From an uncultured Flavobacteriales bacterium (GTDB lineage: Bacteria; Bacteroidota; Bacteroidia; Flavobacteriales_D; Sanyastnellaceae): 8,357 nucleotides of DNA. Position 1 is the first letter of the stretch, and every line of letters starts with the position of its first letter. The DNA is taken from positions 1-8,357 of the forward strand of contig CALCNZ010000346.1 of assembly GCA_937897625.1 (NCBI GenBank), read 5' to 3'. Both the position numbers and the translations under genes were made by a program. Shown here in pieces: positions 5,332 to 8,357 of this stretch. Below the pieces are notes generated by a model, which was not told where the DNA came from, did no database searches, and saw only the letters and a program-made list of their open reading frames with translations.

Positions 5332-6108
5332 ATGGAAAACGCAATGCGATTGAAAGAACTTTCAGACGATCTTCACAACAACATTAACGAGCTACTTTCT
5401 GGTAAAATGTCGCCAGAACAAACGCAGCACTTGGTTGAATTATGCAGTGCACTGTACGAAAAACTCATCATTCTGCGCTTTAAAGCATTCTCAGAATCTG
5501 TTACTCCTGCTGAAAAAATGCAGGCGGTGCTAGAAACTTCTGAACCGATTAAAATAGACACAGCGCCAATACAAACTCCAGTAGAGTTGGTGAATCAAGT
5601 GAATCTGATTGATGCCATCAAGGAGGTGGAGCAAGATTCTACGAAAGATGTTACACAAGATGCTTCGCAAGATGATGATGATGATGAAGACATCGTTTTT
5701 CAATTGATACCGAATGATGAGCCTGTGGTTGAAACAACTGTAATACCCATTGCTCCTGAGGCTCCGAAACAAGAAGAAATTAAGGGTGATGTAAAACCGA
5801 TGGTTTCGTTGAACGATACATTCAAAGAAAATGCTTCGCAACAGGCTACAATTGCCAAAAAATTAGAGGGTTCACCGATCAGCGATTTGAAGAAAAACAT
5901 TTCATTGAATCAACGCTTTCAATTCTGTAAAGATTTGTTCAAAGGGAACAACCAAGAGTACGAGGTAACCTTGGAAAAACTGAACAACACTACGCGCGAG
6001 GAAGCCCTTCGAATTCTTCAAACCTTGAAAGATAAATACAGCTGGAACCCAGATTCCATGGCAACGAAAGACTTCACAGATCTCGTGAATAGACGCTACA
6101 TGGCATGA
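5332..6108 (+). CDS. Conserved Bacteroidota protein of unknown function
   Basis: A 258-residue soluble, acidic protein with no signal peptide or membrane helix. It has three visible parts. Residues of about 1-68 are helical (MRLKELSDDLHNNINELL and onward). A long low-complexity linker (about 69-155) is rich in Pro, Val, Glu and Asp, with a DDDDDED patch at 114-120 encoded partly by five GAT codons. The conserved C-terminal part (about 157-256) has two related blocks, VSLNDTF and ISLNQRFQFCKDLFKGN, then EALRILQTLKDKYSWNP and DLVNRRY. I recognise this tail as a pattern recurrent in Bacteroidota hypothetical proteins, but know no function. It is the first gene of an operon with rsmI and lysS, and its TGA overlaps the rsmI ATG by 4 bp, which hints at a cytoplasmic, perhaps translation-linked, role. 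That is context only. Confidence 0.85.
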   Translation: MENAMRLKELSDDLHNNINELLSGKMSPEQTQHLVELCSALYEKLIILRFKAFSESVTPAEKMQAVLETSEPIKIDTAPIQTPVELVNQVNLIDAIKEVEQDSTKDVTQDASQDDDDDEDIVFQLIPNDEPVVETTVIPIAPEAPKQEEIKGDVKPMVSLNDTFKENASQQATIAKKLEGSPISDLKKNISLNQRFQFCKDLFKGNNQEYEVTLEKLNNTTREEALRILQTLKDKYSWNPDSMATKDFTDLVNRRYMA

Positions 6109-6773
6109 AGCTATTTGTAGTCCCAACACCTGTTGGTAACCTTGAAGACCTTACCCTGCGTGCTATTCGTGTATTGAAAGAGTGTGATTTCATTTTGTGT
6201 GAAGACACCCGAGTGAGCGTTCGGTTGTTGCATCACCTTGAATTTTCCAAGCAACTCGTTGCTTTCCACCAACACAACGAACATCAAAAACTCGATCATA
6301 TCATTGAACGCATTCAGCAATCGCAATCGGTTGCTCTGATAAGCGATGCTGGAACACCCGGCATTTCAGATCCTGGATTTCTATTGGTTCGCGCTTGCAT
6401 TCAAAACAACATTCCGGTTGAATGTCTTCCAGGCCCAACGGCATTTGTTCCTGCCCTTGTAAACAGTGGACTTCCAACCGATAAATTTATTTTTGAAGGG
6501 TTCCTTCCACAAAAAAAAGGAAGAGAAACACAACTCAAGCGAATAGCTGAAAATCCCTTCACTTCAGTCTTATACGAATCGCCTCACCGCATGGTGAAAT
6601 GCCTCGAACAGTTAATAAAATTCTGCGGCGAAGACCGCCAATGCTCTGTCTCGCGCGAAATATCTAAGAAATTCGAAGAAACTCGGCGCGGAACACTTGT
6701 TGAACTTTTAGCGCATTTCAGCACCCACGAACCGAAGGGCGAGTTCGTAATTGTGCTAAATTCGCGTTCATGA
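6105..6773 (+). CDS. rsmI: 16S rRNA (cytidine(1402)-2'-O)-methyltransferase
   Basis: RsmI uses S-adenosylmethionine to 2'-O-methylate C1402 of 16S rRNA in the decoding centre, supporting accurate initiation and decoding. All family signatures of the tetrapyrrole-methylase fold are present in this 222-residue protein: VVPTPVGNLEDLTLRA at the N-terminus (5-20), LCEDTR (31-36), ISDAGTPGISDPG (79-91), the SAM-binding-region PGPTAFVPAL (109-118), FEGFLPQKKGRE (130-141) and YESPHR (157-162), then SREISKKFEE (183-192). It is shorter than the E. coli enzyme (about 286 aa), lacking the C-terminal extension; the end (GEFVIVLNS) matches a complete core. It is coupled on both sides: ATG overlaps the previous gene's TGA (6105-6108) and its own TGA overlaps the lysS ATG (6770-6773). 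No Shine-Dalgarno sequence is seen. Confidence 0.96.
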   Translation: MKLFVVPTPVGNLEDLTLRAIRVLKECDFILCEDTRVSVRLLHHLEFSKQLVAFHQHNEHQKLDHIIERIQQSQSVALISDAGTPGISDPGFLLVRACIQNNIPVECLPGPTAFVPALVNSGLPTDKFIFEGFLPQKKGRETQLKRIAENPFTSVLYESPHRMVKCLEQLIKFCGEDRQCSVSREISKKFEETRRGTLVELLAHFSTHEPKGEFVIVLNSRS

Positions 6774-8356
6774 ATTTGAATCTTTCCCCTGAAGAAATTG
6801 TACGCAGAGAAGCACTCGCAAAATTGCGCGCACTAGGCATTGACCCCTTCCCTGCTGAAGAATTTATTACCACTTCCAATGCCGAAGAAATAAAGGCGAA
6901 CTACGAAGAAGGTAAACAGGTTATCGTTGCCGGACGATTAATGAATCAGCGTATTCAAGGAAAGGCGGGATTCGCAGATCTTTTCGATTCAACCGGAAGA
7001 ATTCAACTGTACATCAATCAAGATGTACTTTGCCCAGGCGAGGACAAATCGCTTTACCAAGATGTTGTGCGTCACCTCCTTCACTACGGCGATTTCGTAG
7101 GTGTTGAAGGAACGTTGTTCACCACCAAGTTAGGTGAAATTTCTATACATGTTTCTGGATTAAAAGTTCTTGCAAAATCGTTGAAGCCACTTCCAATGGT
7201 GAAGACAGATGCAGATGGAAAAGTACACGACGCGTTCACTGATCCTGAATTGCGTTATCGCATGCGCTATGTAGATCTTGTGGTGAATCCGAAAGTGAAA
7301 GACACCTTCGTGAAGCGCACCAAGATTGTGAACGCTATGCGCAATTTCTTCAACGATAAAGGATATTTAGAAGTTGATACGCCTGTTCTTCAAGCGATAC
7401 CCGGAGGAGCCTCTGCGCGTCCGTTTATTACACATCACAACTCGCTAGACATTCCCATGTACTTGCGTATTGCGAACGAATTGTATTTGAAGCGCTTGAT
7501 TGTAGGCGGATTCGACGGAGTGTATGAGTTCAGTAGAAACTTCCGCAACGAAGGAATGGATCGCACGCACAATCCGGAATTCACGGTGATGGAAATTTAT
7601 GTAGCCTACAAAGACTACAACTGGATGATGAATTTCACCGAGCAAATGTTGGAGCACGTGGCTGTTGAAGCACTTGGAAAAACTGAGGTTCAGTTCGGAG
7701 AAAAAACATTGAGCTTTAAAGCTCCATTCGCGCGCGTGACCATGACCGATGCGATAAAGCAATACACTGGGTTCGATATTACAGGAAAGTCTGAACACGA
7801 GCTTCGTGCGAAGTGTTTGGAATTGGGCTTAGATGCCGGAGAAAATTTAGGAAAAGGAAAACTCATCGATACGTTGTTTGGCGAAATGTGCGAAAAGCAT
7901 TTCATTCAACCAACCTTCATTACAGATTATCCGGTAGAGATGTCGCCGCTGTGCAAGCGTCACCGAGAAAATCCAGAACTCACTGAGCGTTTCGAGTTAA
8001 TGGTGAATGGAAAAGAATTGGCGAATGCTTATTCCGAATTGAACGACCCTATTGATCAGCGCGAACGCTTCGAAGAGCAAGCGAGCTTGATGGAACGCGG
8101 CGACGATGAAGCCATGTTCATTGACTACGATTTCTTGCGTTCGTTGGAATACGGTATGCCGCCTACTTCAGGAATGGGCATTGGTGTGGATCGTTTGGTT
8201 ATGATGATGACCAACAACGAAAGCATTCAAGAGGTGTTGTTCTTCCCGCAAATGCGTCCCGAGAAAAAACAAGAAGGACCAGACTTAGCATCGTTCGAAG
8301 CTAAAGGCATTCAAGCACACTGGATAGAAGCTATCGTGAGTATGGAGATCGGAAGA
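6770..8356 (+). CDS. lysS: Lysyl-tRNA synthetase (class II), 3' end missing
   Basis: The frame opens at ATG 6770 and stays open for 529 codons to the window edge without a stop. The enzyme charges tRNA-Lys with lysine. An N-terminal anticodon-binding OB-fold domain (about 50-140, VIVAGRLMNQRIQGKAGFADL) is followed by the class II catalytic core: motif 1 region YLEVDTPVLQAIPGGASARPF in part (199-209 onward), motif 2 FSRNFRNEGMDRTHNPEFT (254-272, ATP-binding Arg259), lysine-pocket segment KELANAYSELNDP (415-427) and motif 3 GMGIGVDRLVM (468-478). The core ends at FFPQMRPEKK (491-500). At least 25 further residues follow, indicating a C-terminal extension as in other Bacteroidota LysRS. Codons after Met525 are not genomic: bases 8346-8357 are adapter. 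The ATGA overlap with rsmI places it last in view in the operon. Confidence 0.97.
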   Translation, partial: MNLNLSPEEIVRREALAKLRALGIDPFPAEEFITTSNAEEIKANYEEGKQVIVAGRLMNQRIQGKAGFADLFDSTGRIQLYINQDVLCPGEDKSLYQDVVRHLLHYGDFVGVEGTLFTTKLGEISIHVSGLKVLAKSLKPLPMVKTDADGKVHDAFTDPELRYRMRYVDLVVNPKVKDTFVKRTKIVNAMRNFFNDKGYLEVDTPVLQAIPGGASARPFITHHNSLDIPMYLRIANELYLKRLIVGGFDGVYEFSRNFRNEGMDRTHNPEFTVMEIYVAYKDYNWMMNFTEQMLEHVAVEALGKTEVQFGEKTLSFKAPFARVTMTDAIKQYTGFDITGKSEHELRAKCLELGLDAGENLGKGKLIDTLFGEMCEKHFIQPTFITDYPVEMSPLCKRHRENPELTERFELMVNGKELANAYSELNDPIDQRERFEEQASLMERGDDEAMFIDYDFLRSLEYGMPPTSGMGIGVDRLVMMMTNNESIQEVLFFPQMRPEKKQEGPDLASFEAKGIQAHWIEAIVSMEIGR

Positions 8357-8357
8357 G
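8346..8357 (+). other. Illumina adapter remnant at the contig end
   Basis: The final 12 bases, AGATCGGAAGAG, equal the first 12 bases of the standard Illumina TruSeq adapter (AGATCGGAAGAGC) and run exactly to the contig edge. A chance match at one fixed position has a probability of about 4 to the power of -12. The genomic sequence therefore probably ends at 8345. Confidence 0.93.

Noticed and set aside
5671..5685. Five GAT units as a tandem repeat or phase-variable tract
   Set aside because: A trinucleotide run changes length in frame and encodes an acidic patch, so it cannot switch the gene off. It is noted only as low complexity.
5530..5841. 103-codon minus-strand open frame opposite the unknown-function gene
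   Set aside because: The Ile/Arg-rich product is what the reverse complement of the Asp-rich coding repeat gives. It has no leader, motif or start context.
7445..7905. Minus-strand open frames of 117 and 71 codons opposite lysS
   Set aside because: They lie opposite a conserved class II synthetase core with motif 2 and show no family resemblance of their own.
1..8357. CRISPR array, tRNA/rRNA gene, insertion sequence or prophage
   Set aside because: No regularly spaced direct repeats, tRNA-like cloverleaf, transposase or integrase frame, or terminal inverted repeats were seen. Coding sequence covers nearly the whole window.

Overview
The window looks like one end-to-end assembled contig from a Bacteroidota bacterium, most likely a Flavobacteriales relative. 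The evidence is the gene content (a TonB / PstS-like lipoprotein / TPR lipoprotein cluster, and a Bacteroidota-type conserved tail in an unnamed protein), exact matches to the Bacteroidota -7 promoter element TAnnTTTG, the lack of Shine-Dalgarno sequences before most starts, and lipoproteins with short SC lipoboxes. The organism call is inference from these features. No database search was possible.

Layout. (1) Positions 1-596 carry the 3' end of valS. It converges, with 6 bp between stop codons, on a secreted alpha/beta-hydrolase gene on the minus strand (603-1349). A strong hairpin/T-tract terminator for valS lies inside the hydrolase coding sequence. (2) From 1367 to 5224 runs a plus-strand cluster: a TonB-type energy transducer, a 70-residue two-helix membrane protein, a PstS-like substrate-binding lipoprotein and a TPR lipoprotein of about 600 residues. 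It ends in a clear intrinsic terminator. The cluster probably forms an envelope module, with TonB in the inner membrane and two lipoproteins outside it, but the ExbB/ExbD motor genes are not in the window. (3) From 5332 to the right end runs a second plus-strand operon joined by 4-bp ATGA overlaps: a conserved protein of unknown function, rsmI (16S rRNA 2'-O-methyltransferase) and lysS (lysyl-tRNA synthetase, cut off by the contig end). With valS, this puts translation genes on both sides of the envelope cluster.

The most concrete anomaly is technical. The last 12 bases (8346-8357) are exactly the start of the Illumina TruSeq adapter, so the final lysS codons are artefactual. I found no mobile element, CRISPR array, RNA gene or clearly new defence or biosynthetic system. 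The items of biological interest are regulatory economies: a terminator inside an antisense gene, a terminator tail doubling as a promoter element, and promoter elements inside neighbouring coding sequence. Two protein families of unknown role (the 70-aa membrane protein and the 258-aa protein before rsmI) also deserve attention.
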